Shown here: piece by piece, positions 1 to 5,223 of the stretch | Layout: each line of letters begins with the position of its first letter | Numbering within the stretch: the first letter of the stretch is position 1 | From: JACRPI01 sp964385055 | GTDB taxonomy: Archaea > Nanobdellota > Nanobdellia > Woesearchaeales > DSVV01 | Reading direction: 5' to 3' | Assembly (NCBI GenBank): GCA_964385055.1 | Contig: CAYLMH010000021.1 | Span: 1-24,724 of the forward strand | Length of the DNA: 24,724 nucleotides | Made by a program: the position numbers and the translations under genes | The notes under the pieces: generated by a model | The model's input: the letters and a program-made list of their open reading frames with translations, nothing else | Told to the model about the DNA's origin: nothing | Database searches by the model: none

Positions 1-293
1 CAGCGAAAAAAACAGAATCCCAGAATGAAGGAGTTTTGGATGCGGTCAAGAAACTCATGAACGCGCCAGAAAATCAGCTACCTGGAAAAACAGTGGAGCT
101 CTTCGAAAAATGGAAGAAAGCAGTAAAAAAGAAACAAGAAATGAGTCCCGCAGAAGCGCAATTAACCTCCACCGCAGTGTTTGAAGGAGATGTGCTTGCA
201 GAGCTTGCGAAAATTCTAAAAACACAGCAAGAGCATGTGCCAAAAACAATTGAACGATTTATGAAAGAACTAAATGACGCAGTGAAGAAGTAA
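1..293 (+). CDS. C-terminal part of an unknown protein (5' end outside window)
   Basis: The reading frame is open from the left edge (first full codon at 3) to the TAA at 291-293, giving about 96 visible residues. The product is Lys/Glu/Ala-rich, predicted helical, without membrane segments or cysteines, and ends in a run of amphipathic helix (FMKELNDAVKK). I do not recognise the family. A TTG at 36 and an ATG at 57 are in frame. The only purine-rich site, AAGGAG at 28-33, ends just two bases before the TTG, which is too close for a normal ribosome site, so I prefer a gene that begins upstream of the window. The first visible residues (A-K-K-T-E-S-Q-N-E-G) look like a low-complexity linker. 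It is probably cytoplasmic. The next gene begins 53 bases downstream with its own Shine-Dalgarno site. Confidence 0.55.
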   Translation, partial: AKKTESQNEGVLDAVKKLMNAPENQLPGKTVELFEKWKKAVKKKQEMSPAEAQLTSTAVFEGDVLAELAKILKTQQEHVPKTIERFMKELNDAVKK

Positions 294-346
294 AAGGAGA
301 GTAAACTATTAATAGGAGTATTAACGAGTAATATGAGGTGGTATTC

Positions 347-469
347 ATGGAAAGCATAATTAAAACATATGGCTTAAAGGATTGGGAATATTATTTGGCG
401 TTGACACTGAGTGTTATTGCAGTTATAGCAATTGTTGCTGTTGCATTGCGAGTCTTTGGTTTGATATGA
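347..469 (+). CDS. Tiny single-span membrane protein (40 aa)
   Basis: ATG at 347 is preceded by GAGGTGG (335-341) at good Shine-Dalgarno distance. The 40-residue product has a charged N-terminal stretch (M-E-S-I-I-K-T-Y-G-L-K-D-W-E) followed by one hydrophobic segment (about residues 17-37, rich in Val, Ala, Ile and Leu), ending R-V-F-G-L-I. Its TGA (467-469) overlaps the ATG (466-468) of the next small gene as ATGA, the usual mark of translational coupling. I do not recognise it. The composition fits a small helper subunit of a membrane complex. The ribosome site, clean transmembrane pattern and ATGA overlap are what lift it above a chance reading frame. Confidence 0.6.
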   Translation: MESIIKTYGLKDWEYYLALTLSVIAVIAIVAVALRVFGLI

Positions 470-660
470 AAGATAAAATTATTTTTTTCATGACACTTTT
501 AGACTTTCTTCTGATTCTAATGACCGTTCTTATGATACTTATAACTCTTCATGCAAGTTCTTTGTTTAATCTTTTTTATAATATAGTTTATGTTACTCTC
601 AATAGTGTTTCTTTACTTCTAAACATTCATATAATCAATAGAACAAGAAATCCTTCTTAA
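466..660 (+). CDS. Small two-span membrane protein (64 aa), coupled to the preceding gene
   Basis: The start ATG (466-468) sits inside the ATGA overlap with the 40-residue gene, so it is probably translated by reinitiation. A longer upstream extension of this frame (from 382) would have to read through the 40-aa gene in another frame, giving an implausible Cys-rich leader, so I reject it. The product is almost entirely hydrophobic, with two segments around residues 5-27 and 31-56, and a basic polar tail (R-T-R-N-P-S) that is probably cytoplasmic. No family is recognised. Its stop TAA (658-660) shares the palindrome TTAA (657-660) with the stop of the convergent flavin-reductase-like gene. Confidence 0.55.
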   Translation: MKDKIIFFMTLLDFLLILMTVLMILITLHASSLFNLFYNIVYVTLNSVSLLLNIHIINRTRNPS

Positions 661-1148
661 TCTTTCGTCGTCGTAAATTCTCCGCCACCAACGTGAAACA
701 ATCGTTTTGCGCTAGAAACTAATTCTCGCGAAGCGACAACTTTACCAATAAAGAGGATATAATCATCAAAAGCGTGCTGTTCAACAACATGGCAGCTAAT
801 GTATGCAACAGCGTCTTTCAAACGACAGCAATCAACACCATCTGCTTCTTCTTTCGCAAGAGAATACGTAGAAAATTTGTCAACAGTATGTCCACTTGAT
901 TTACCGAATAATCGAACAGTATCAGCAAATCCAACACTCACAAAATTGACAACAAACACACCACTTTGTGCGATCAACTGCGCAGTAAAAGAATTCTTAG
1001 GAAGACTGATGGCAAAATGAGATGGAGAAAGAGGCATGTGCCAATCAGTAGGGGTGATATTATCTTTCAAGAACTCTTTACCAAATTGTGTAAGAGTTCC
1101 GCGGGAAGTAATAAGAACAGTTTCTCGTGGGGTAATAAATGTAAGCAT
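657..1148 (-). CDS. Flavin reductase-like FMN-binding split-barrel protein (163 aa)
   Basis: The protein opens with M-L-T-F-I-T-P-R-E-T-V-L-I-T-S-R-G and continues with P-L-S-P-S-H-F-A-I-S-L, a block ending S-G-V-F-V-V-N-F-V and a block with H-A-F-D-D-Y-I-L-F-I-G-K-V. This is the order expected for the flavin reductase-like domain (FMN-binding split barrel, flavoredoxin group). Such proteins bind FMN as dimers and act as NAD(P)H:flavin reductases or electron carriers in the cytoplasm; the substrate cannot be told from sequence. The length is close to a single-domain member. I chose the ATG at 1148 over an in-frame TTG at 1163 because GAGG lies about nine bases upstream of the ATG and the TTG overlaps the preceding gene's stop. 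It follows the membrane protein gene by 11 bases, so the two are probably co-transcribed. Confidence 0.72.
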   Translation of the reverse strand: MLTFITPRETVLITSRGTLTQFGKEFLKDNITPTDWHMPLSPSHFAISLPKNSFTAQLIAQSGVFVVNFVSVGFADTVRLFGKSSGHTVDKFSTYSLAKEEADGVDCCRLKDAVAYISCHVVEQHAFDDYILFIGKVVASRELVSSAKRLFHVGGGEFTTTKD

Positions 1149-1159
1149 AACCAAAACCC

Positions 1160-2008
1160 TCAATGCGGATGTTTAAAGTGATGGAATGGTTTTTCTGAAA
1201 CCATATACGTTGAAACCATAAAGAGTAACAGTGATACTGCGTACGGAACATAGTATGTTTCATAATAAAAGCCAAAGATGGTCTCAGAAAGTATAGTGGG
1301 CGTCATTGAAAAGATCGCAACAAGGAAGAGTTGTCGTGCGTGCACTTCATATCTGATCGCAGTAGTATAAATAAATCCAAAAAGGAAAAAGAGTAGGGCA
1401 ACAATGAAATACTTCATGAGCAGGAAGAGGAACAATAAAATAAATATCCCTGGAAGCATGAGCAGAATAAAGGTAAATGCGAGCTGGGTGAATTTATCTC
1501 TGTCCTCAACAAGCAGGTGCGCTTGCGAAAAGTCAACTTGGTGTGGATCGTTATTAAAGAGGCAGGCAATTCTGCTTGCAAGGCATAAATTATTTTTCCA
1601 GTAAACGCTTTGTTGTGTCAGTAATAATGATTCGCCATCATAGGGTTTCTCATTTGCGACGACAATCCCAAAATCTTCAAATGCAATAACTTGATTGACA
1701 TCCATTTGTGGTGCGAGCGTGAAATTGTTCAGATGATTTGTCTCTTCGCGGAGTTCGTCATAAAAATTAAACAAGTAAGGAATCGTAAAGAGAATGAAAA
1801 GCAGAAAAGAAAGCGCAAGGATGTGAACGTAGTAGCGAAGTCCTTGACCAGTAGAAGCCATGCATAATTTTTTGTAAGAAAGCGGGTTAAATGTTCTGAT
1901 CACAACGCCCATGAAGCCGACAAAAGTGCTGTACTCTTTATGTGCTTCTTCTTTGACCTTTTTTTTGATTTCATCAAAGATTTCAGGTTTGACTTCTTCC
2001 TTTGCCAT
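1160..2008 (-). CDS. Five-span integral membrane protein (282 aa), DUF1189-like topology
   Basis: A basic/acidic cytoplasmic N terminus (1-57) leads to one membrane segment (about 60-80). A soluble loop of about 90 residues (81-172), presumably external and containing two Cys (about 142 and 149), precedes four close segments (about 173-198, 200-220, 226-245, 252-270) and a His-rich tail. One span, an external domain and a C-terminal bundle, together with the sequence around S-M-T-P-T-I-L-S-E, resemble DUF1189-type proteins, whose function is unknown. The family call is tentative. The ATG at 2006-2008 lies about 28 bases after a TATA box on the minus strand, suggesting a leaderless message. 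The flavin-reductase-like gene follows directly, and its ribosome site overlaps this gene's stop. Confidence 0.7.
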   Translation of the reverse strand: MAKEEVKPEIFDEIKKKVKEEAHKEYSTFVGFMGVVIRTFNPLSYKKLCMASTGQGLRYYVHILALSFLLFILFTIPYLFNFYDELREETNHLNNFTLAPQMDVNQVIAFEDFGIVVANEKPYDGESLLLTQQSVYWKNNLCLASRIACLFNNDPHQVDFSQAHLLVEDRDKFTQLAFTFILLMLPGIFILLFLFLLMKYFIVALLFFLFGFIYTTAIRYEVHARQLFLVAIFSMTPTILSETIFGFYYETYYVPYAVSLLLFMVSTYMVSEKPFHHFKHPH

Positions 2009-2032
2009 GAAGTATTTTTTGCGCAGTTCTTG

Positions 2033-2040
2033 TTTATATG
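2033..2040 (-). promoter_or_regulatory. TATA box of the membrane protein / flavin reductase transcript
   Basis: On the minus strand the sequence CATATAAA lies about 28 bases before the ATG at 2008. That is the distance at which archaeal transcripts start on or next to the start codon, so the message is probably leaderless. A second AT-rich stretch near 2090-2107 could be an alternative, more distal box. Confidence 0.45.
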
Positions 2041-2109
2041 TTTTGTTGAAGGAGAGTACGTATCTCTTTTTTTTATGTAGTTATTTGTGTTTAAAATATT
2101 TATTCGTAA

Positions 2110-2153
2110 TAAATGCCCCATTCCAACGCAAAAACGCGTTGGAATGGGTCCCC
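2110..2153 (-). repeat. Structured intergenic repeat, copy D (inverted, divergent)
   Basis: A perfect 13-bp stem (2117-2129 with 2136-2148) closes a six-base loop. Read on the minus strand it is GGGGACCCATT, the stem, then AATGGGG and an AT-rich tail, so it is a divergent copy of the plus-strand element found at 2201, 4999 and 18370. Compared with those, position seven of the stem is C-G instead of G-C and the stem is longer, yet pairing is perfect. It lacks the upstream GTCAGG box of the other copies. Confidence 0.6.
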
Positions 2154-2200
2154 ATAGCAATAAAGCAGTATGGCGATTCAAAGCTACAGCAGAGCAACAA

Positions 2201-2265
2201 CACGCACCAACAAACACAAAATGTCAGGGGGACCCATTGCACAAAAGTGCAATGGGGTTTTTATG
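2201..2265 (+). repeat. Structured intergenic repeat, copy A
   Basis: Begins CACGCACCAACAAAC, contains ATGTCAGGGGGA, then a 10-bp stem (CCCATTGCAC at 2233-2242 with GTGCAATGGG at 2247-2256) with loop AAAA, and ends GGTTTTTATG. It is alignable over its full length with copies at 4999-5060 and 18370-18434. It runs opposite to the flanking genes here. The hairpin plus T-run resembles an intrinsic terminator, but the conserved upstream box argues for a larger unit. Confidence 0.72.
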
Positions 2266-2315
2266 AATTCATTGAGAATATCAAGGTGCAAAACAAAGAT
2301 AATAACAAAAATAAA

Positions 2316-2795
2316 TCAATACTTCTTACAAAAGAAAATAATATCTTTTTCTTCTTCAATTGCCTTAAACGAAGAAAAGATTTTCGCCATCAATTCCTCA
2401 ATAATTCTGATCTTTGGACTTTTCTTCAGCACGCTAATAACAATATGCTCCTTTGCGACCCGTTTCATCTCTAGTAATCCTTGTTCAATGTCATCGAAGT
2501 TCTGGAGTGCGGTGATAGAAACAATAACCATGAAGGCGTTTGTTCGGAATGGCAGCAATTCTCCCTTCCCAAGAACAGCAGGAATTTTTTGTTTTGCGAG
2601 TTTCAATAATTGAAAAGAAGGATCAATCCCCACAATAGTGCCAGAAAAATCAGCAAAATAAGGACCACAACCCACATCAAGAATCTTCCATTTCTCGTGG
2701 AAAGAAATATTCTTCTTGATCAGCGCAATCTTTTTCAGCTGTTCTTCTCGATGCAGTTCAGAATAGCCAGATGCGATGGTATCGTAGTAGGTCAT
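2316..2795 (-). CDS. Class I SAM-dependent methyltransferase (159 aa)
   Basis: The Rossmann-like methyltransferase core is visible: I-L-D-V-G-C-G-P (motif I, 38-45), then G-I-D-P-S (56-60) with the Asp expected to contact the SAM ribose, G-E-L-L-P-F (78-83), and a motif near 92-101 (V-S-I-T-A-L-Q-N-F) where family members have the post-II strand. The N terminus M-T-Y-Y-D-T-I-A-S-G-Y matches the yD-iA-xxY opening of Methyltransf_11 proteins. The acidic residue usual just before the fourth strand is a Met here (A-F-M-V-I-V), and the protein is short. The substrate is unknown. The ATG at 2795 lies about 24 bases from the centre of the TATA palindrome at 2814-2823, so a leaderless message is likely. 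It diverges from the secreted protein gene at 2868. Confidence 0.8.
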   Translation of the reverse strand: MTYYDTIASGYSELHREEQLKKIALIKKNISFHEKWKILDVGCGPYFADFSGTIVGIDPSFQLLKLAKQKIPAVLGKGELLPFRTNAFMVIVSITALQNFDDIEQGLLEMKRVAKEHIVISVLKKSPKIRIIEELMAKIFSSFKAIEEEKDIIFFCKKY

Positions 2796-2813
2796 ACTCT
2801 CTTAAAAAAAGAT

Positions 2814-2823
2814 TTATATATAA
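2814..2823. promoter_or_regulatory. Palindromic TATA box shared by two divergent genes
   Basis: TTATATATAA reads the same on both strands. Its centre is about 24 bases from the methyltransferase ATG on the minus strand (leaderless) and about 50 bases from the ATG at 2868 on the plus strand, leaving a leader of about 25 bases that carries GAGGTG. Both genes have the expected geometry from this one box. Confidence 0.6.
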
Positions 2824-2867
2824 GCGTTCCTAAAAACAGAACATTCTTTTTCAAAGAGGTGTGTATA

Positions 2868-3995
2868 ATGGAAAAAACAAGTGCGTATGTTCTTAGTATT
2901 GTTGGAATTGTGGGAGTTGTAGCGATTGCTGTATTAATGTTAAATGGTGTTTCAACAGAAACAACAGACCTTACTGGAATGGCAGTAGGTACCTGTACTG
3001 ATTCAGATGGAGGAATGACATATACAACACAAGGAACAGTAACAGGAAGCTGGTACAGAAGTGGTGTAACAAGTTCTTGGACAGATTCTTGTAAAAGTAC
3101 GACGTCAGTTAAAGAGTATTATTGTCGAACTGATGGCACTGCTTATATGACAACAAAGAGTTGTGCAACAGTAGGTGCAGGTTACACATGCTCAGCAGGT
3201 GCGTGTGTCAATACAGCAACCACAGATTCAGACAGTGATGGTGTCTATGACAGTTCTGATGTTTGTGCAGGATATGACGACACTCTTGACACGGACAGCG
3301 ATGGAACGCCAGATGGCTGTGATAGTGATGACGACGGAGATGGCTATTCTGATGCAGATGAAACAGCAGCAGGCAGTGATCCAGAGGACGCAACATCTGT
3401 TCCAGTAAGTTATCCTGATTTGGTTATTGATTCATCCGCAACAACTGCTTCGCTTTCAGGAGAAGCAGTTGTTTCATCAAGTGGTATTGTGTTAGATGAT
3501 GGAACAGTACGAGTTGCGATGGTTGGAGCTATAAAAAATCAAGGAACAGCAACTGCATCAGGAACATCATACAATCTGTTTTATCTTTATTATGGTTCAA
3601 ACTCCATAACTCTTTTAGGAGGAACTAAAACGCTAAATATTGGCGCAGGTGCAACAGATGCAACATCATATGTTGCAACAGGATATAGTATTGGTTCAAC
3701 AACCGGTCTATCATTGCTTCAAGCATTGTATGACAGTGGCTCTGCAACAGTATCAATACAATCCACTCTTGATTCTAGTACATCAAGAGGAAGGTACATC
3801 ACAGAGTCTGATGAAACAAATAATGGAGGAACAGTCTCAGTGACGCTCAGCTCATCGAGTGTGACATTCACAGAAGCAGAATGTACAGAGCATGCGGATT
3901 GTGCATCAGGTTGTGGTTGTTTTGACTATATGTGTTATGTTTTAGCGTCAAACTCAACATCAACAGAGTACTATTCATCTGGTGTTGACTGTTAA
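2868..3995 (+). CDS. Secreted, N-terminally anchored protein with TSP3 and CARDB-like modules (375 aa)
   Basis: The ATG at 2868 follows GAGGTG (2856-2861). The longer upstream frame overlaps the divergent gene and its promoter, so I drop it. The order is: one membrane segment (7-25); D-L-T-G-M-A (34-39); a small Cys module opening C-T-D-S-D-G-G (43-108); thrombospondin type 3-like calcium repeats with D-x-D-x-D-G units (120-176); a CARDB-like beta domain (about 182-327) with A-I-K-N-Q-G-T-A and the typical E-S-D-E-T-N-N near its end; and a Cys-rich tail (339-375, six Cys) ending in Cys. This is an extracellular protein, probably Ca-stabilised and involved in adhesion or the cell envelope. The partner is unknown. 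DLTGMA recurs in the 620-aa protein at 13657. A poly-T tract follows directly. Confidence 0.8.
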   Translation: MEKTSAYVLSIVGIVGVVAIAVLMLNGVSTETTDLTGMAVGTCTDSDGGMTYTTQGTVTGSWYRSGVTSSWTDSCKSTTSVKEYYCRTDGTAYMTTKSCATVGAGYTCSAGACVNTATTDSDSDGVYDSSDVCAGYDDTLDTDSDGTPDGCDSDDDGDGYSDADETAAGSDPEDATSVPVSYPDLVIDSSATTASLSGEAVVSSSGIVLDDGTVRVAMVGAIKNQGTATASGTSYNLFYLYYGSNSITLLGGTKTLNIGAGATDATSYVATGYSIGSTTGLSLLQALYDSGSATVSIQSTLDSSTSRGRYITESDETNNGGTVSVTLSSSSVTFTEAECTEHADCASGCGCFDYMCYVLASNSTSTEYYSSGVDC

Positions 3996-4027
3996 TTTTT
4001 TCTTTTTTTCTTTTCTATTTTTTTTCC
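3996..4027 (+). terminator. T-rich archaeal-type terminator
   Basis: Directly after the TAA at 3993-3995 come 32 bases made almost only of T with a few C and A, including runs of six to eight T. Oligo-T on the non-template strand is sufficient for archaeal RNA polymerase termination, and no hairpin is needed. Confidence 0.75.
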
Positions 4028-4041
4028 AAAATCTCTTAAAA

Positions 4042-4050
4042 TTTTATAAA
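4042..4050 (+). promoter_or_regulatory. TATA box of the DegT-like gene
   Basis: TTTTATAAA is centred about 28 bases before the ATG at 4074, with an A-rich element upstream (CTTAAAA). The geometry predicts a leaderless message, and there is no Shine-Dalgarno site before the ATG. Confidence 0.55.
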
Positions 4051-4073
4051 CAAGAAGTCATTAATTCCTAATC

Positions 4074-4916
4074 ATGGACGAAAAGCAACTGAAAGACAAA
4101 TGTCTCAAACTCTTACAAACCTATACAAAGCATCCAGTTGTAAAAATAACAAACAGCGGAGACAGTGCAATATTTGGCGCTCTATCAATCGCAAAACAGC
4201 GTGGCTGCAAAGAAGTACTCATCCCCGATCAAGGAGGATGGCTGTCATACAAAACATTTCCAAAACTTCTCGATCTAAAAATCACAGAACTCAAAACAAC
4301 CTATGGTCTTCTCAACACAAATGAGCTCAAAAAACACAAAAACGCGGCACTTCTCTTCGCGAGCTTTGCAGGCTATGCAGCGCCACAACCGATTGAAGAA
4401 ATTGCACAAATGTGCAAAGAAAATAATCTGTTGATGATCGAAGACGCGTCAGGATCCTTAACACATTCAATATTATGCAATGGAAACCTATCCGACATCA
4501 TCGTCGGCAGTTTTGGAAAATGGAAGATTGCAGATGTAGGTCATGGAGGCTTTCTGAGCGCAAAAGAAGGCATTATCACAAAAGAAATGAAGGAATCAGA
4601 TATTCTCAGTCTCATTAACATAAACGTCATAGACTACGCTATTCTGCTCGAAAAACTCAAAGCTGCGCCACAACGACTGCAATTCATCCTCAACAAAACA
4701 AAAGAAATCAAAGTGTTGTGTAAAAAAGAACACTTCGAAATGATTCATGGAGATGCAGAAGGGTTAAGTATTTTTGTCAAATACAAAACAGACAAAGAAA
4801 AAGAACATGTAATAGAGTTCTGCAAAAAACAGAAGCTCGAGTACAAAGAATGTCCATTATATATCAAAGTCTTAGAGAAAGCGATTTCTATTGAAGTGAA
4901 GCGCTTAATAGAATGA
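4074..4916 (+). CDS. Short DegT/DnrJ/EryC1-type PLP-dependent aminotransferase-like protein (280 aa)
   Basis: Fold type I landmarks of the sugar-aminotransferase (DegT/DnrJ/EryC1/StrS) family are in order. N-S-G-D-S-A-I (27-33) is the phosphate/cofactor loop, and E-V-L-I-P-D (47-52) is the strand before the substrate loop. I-E-D-A-S-G-S (122-128) carries the Asp that holds the pyridine nitrogen. G-S-F-G-K-W-K-x4-G-H-G-G (145-159) aligns with the family S-F-x3-K-x4-G-E-G-G, making K151 the Schiff-base lysine. Family members usually have 360-400 residues; here the C-terminal domain is strongly shortened. It could make an amino sugar or another PLP-dependent product in the cytoplasm, but no sugar-nucleotide genes are adjacent. 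It stands alone behind its own promoter. Confidence 0.72.
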   Translation: MDEKQLKDKCLKLLQTYTKHPVVKITNSGDSAIFGALSIAKQRGCKEVLIPDQGGWLSYKTFPKLLDLKITELKTTYGLLNTNELKKHKNAALLFASFAGYAAPQPIEEIAQMCKENNLLMIEDASGSLTHSILCNGNLSDIIVGSFGKWKIADVGHGGFLSAKEGIITKEMKESDILSLININVIDYAILLEKLKAAPQRLQFILNKTKEIKVLCKKEHFEMIHGDAEGLSIFVKYKTDKEKEHVIEFCKKQKLEYKECPLYIKVLEKAISIEVKRLIE

Positions 4917-5223
4917 AAGTTATCTTTTCAATAATCTTTTCATATTTCTTTAAAACACATACTAGCAACAACATAATAGGCATAAACACACAACATAACG
5001 CGCACTAGCAAAACCTGTATTGTCAGGGGGACCCATTGCGCAAGCAATGGGGTTTTATAGAAATAGAAAGTAAAGAAACAAGAAAATAATCAACGGTGAA
5101 TAAGAAAAAAATCTCCGCTGAGCAACGTTCGTCACTCAGCAAAAAAACAAATCGATTGAGCCATCGAATGTTTTGTTTAAAGTCAATTCTGGCTGAACCA
5201 ACTACAAACAAAGCCTATGATAA
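4917..5223. other. Convergent intergenic region with repeat copy B and terminator-like T-runs
   Basis: These 307 bases lie between the plus-strand DegT-like gene and the minus-strand antiporter gene. T-rich sequence at about 4919-4953 could end the plus-strand transcript, and a run of seven A at 5141-5147 (T on the minus strand) could end the antiporter transcript. The structured repeat copy B is at 4999-5060. A short inverted repeat (GCTGAG at 5117-5122, CTCAGC at 5135-5140) is also present. I see no supported coding sequence; a 62-codon minus frame here runs through the repeat and has no start signals. Confidence 0.6.
4999..5060 (+). repeat. Structured intergenic repeat, copy B
   Basis: Aligns end to end with copies A and C: CGCGCACTAGCAAA, then TTGTCAGGGGGA, then a shortened 8-bp stem (CCCATTGC at 5032-5039 with GCAATGGG at 5044-5051) and GGTTTTATAG. 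Two base pairs are lost symmetrically relative to A and C. The loop is GCAA, a GNRA-type tetraloop. CCTG at 5014-5017 can pair with CAGG at 5024-5027. It lies downstream of, and in sense with, the DegT-like gene. Confidence 0.72.

Larger units (their letters stand above)
2009..2315. other. Intergenic region carrying an inverted pair of hairpin repeats
   Basis: These 307 bases separate two minus-strand genes. I see no convincing gene. The region holds the TATA box at 2033-2040, a minus-strand hairpin element (2110-2153), a plus-strand element (2201-2265), about 47 bases of unassigned sequence between them, and a stretch at 2290-2312 that is T-rich on the minus strand and could end the methyltransferase transcript. 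Plus-strand open frames across it are chance extensions without ribosome sites. Confidence 0.6.

Noticed and set aside
2201..2265. CRISPR-like repeats because of recurring hairpins
   Set aside because: Copies are kilobases apart, in both orientations, without spacers or cas genes.
1911..2474. Plus-strand frames of 187 and 147 codons across the gap at 2009-2315
   Set aside because: They read antisense through two well-supported minus genes and through both hairpin repeats, and have no start signals.
5117..5140. GCTGAG/CTCAGC inverted repeat as an intrinsic terminator
   Set aside because: On the minus strand the T-run precedes rather than follows the hairpin, and the stem is only 6 bp.
5023..5211. 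Minus-strand frame of 62 codons downstream of the antiporter
   Set aside because: Runs into the structured repeat, has no ribosome site and has unremarkable composition.
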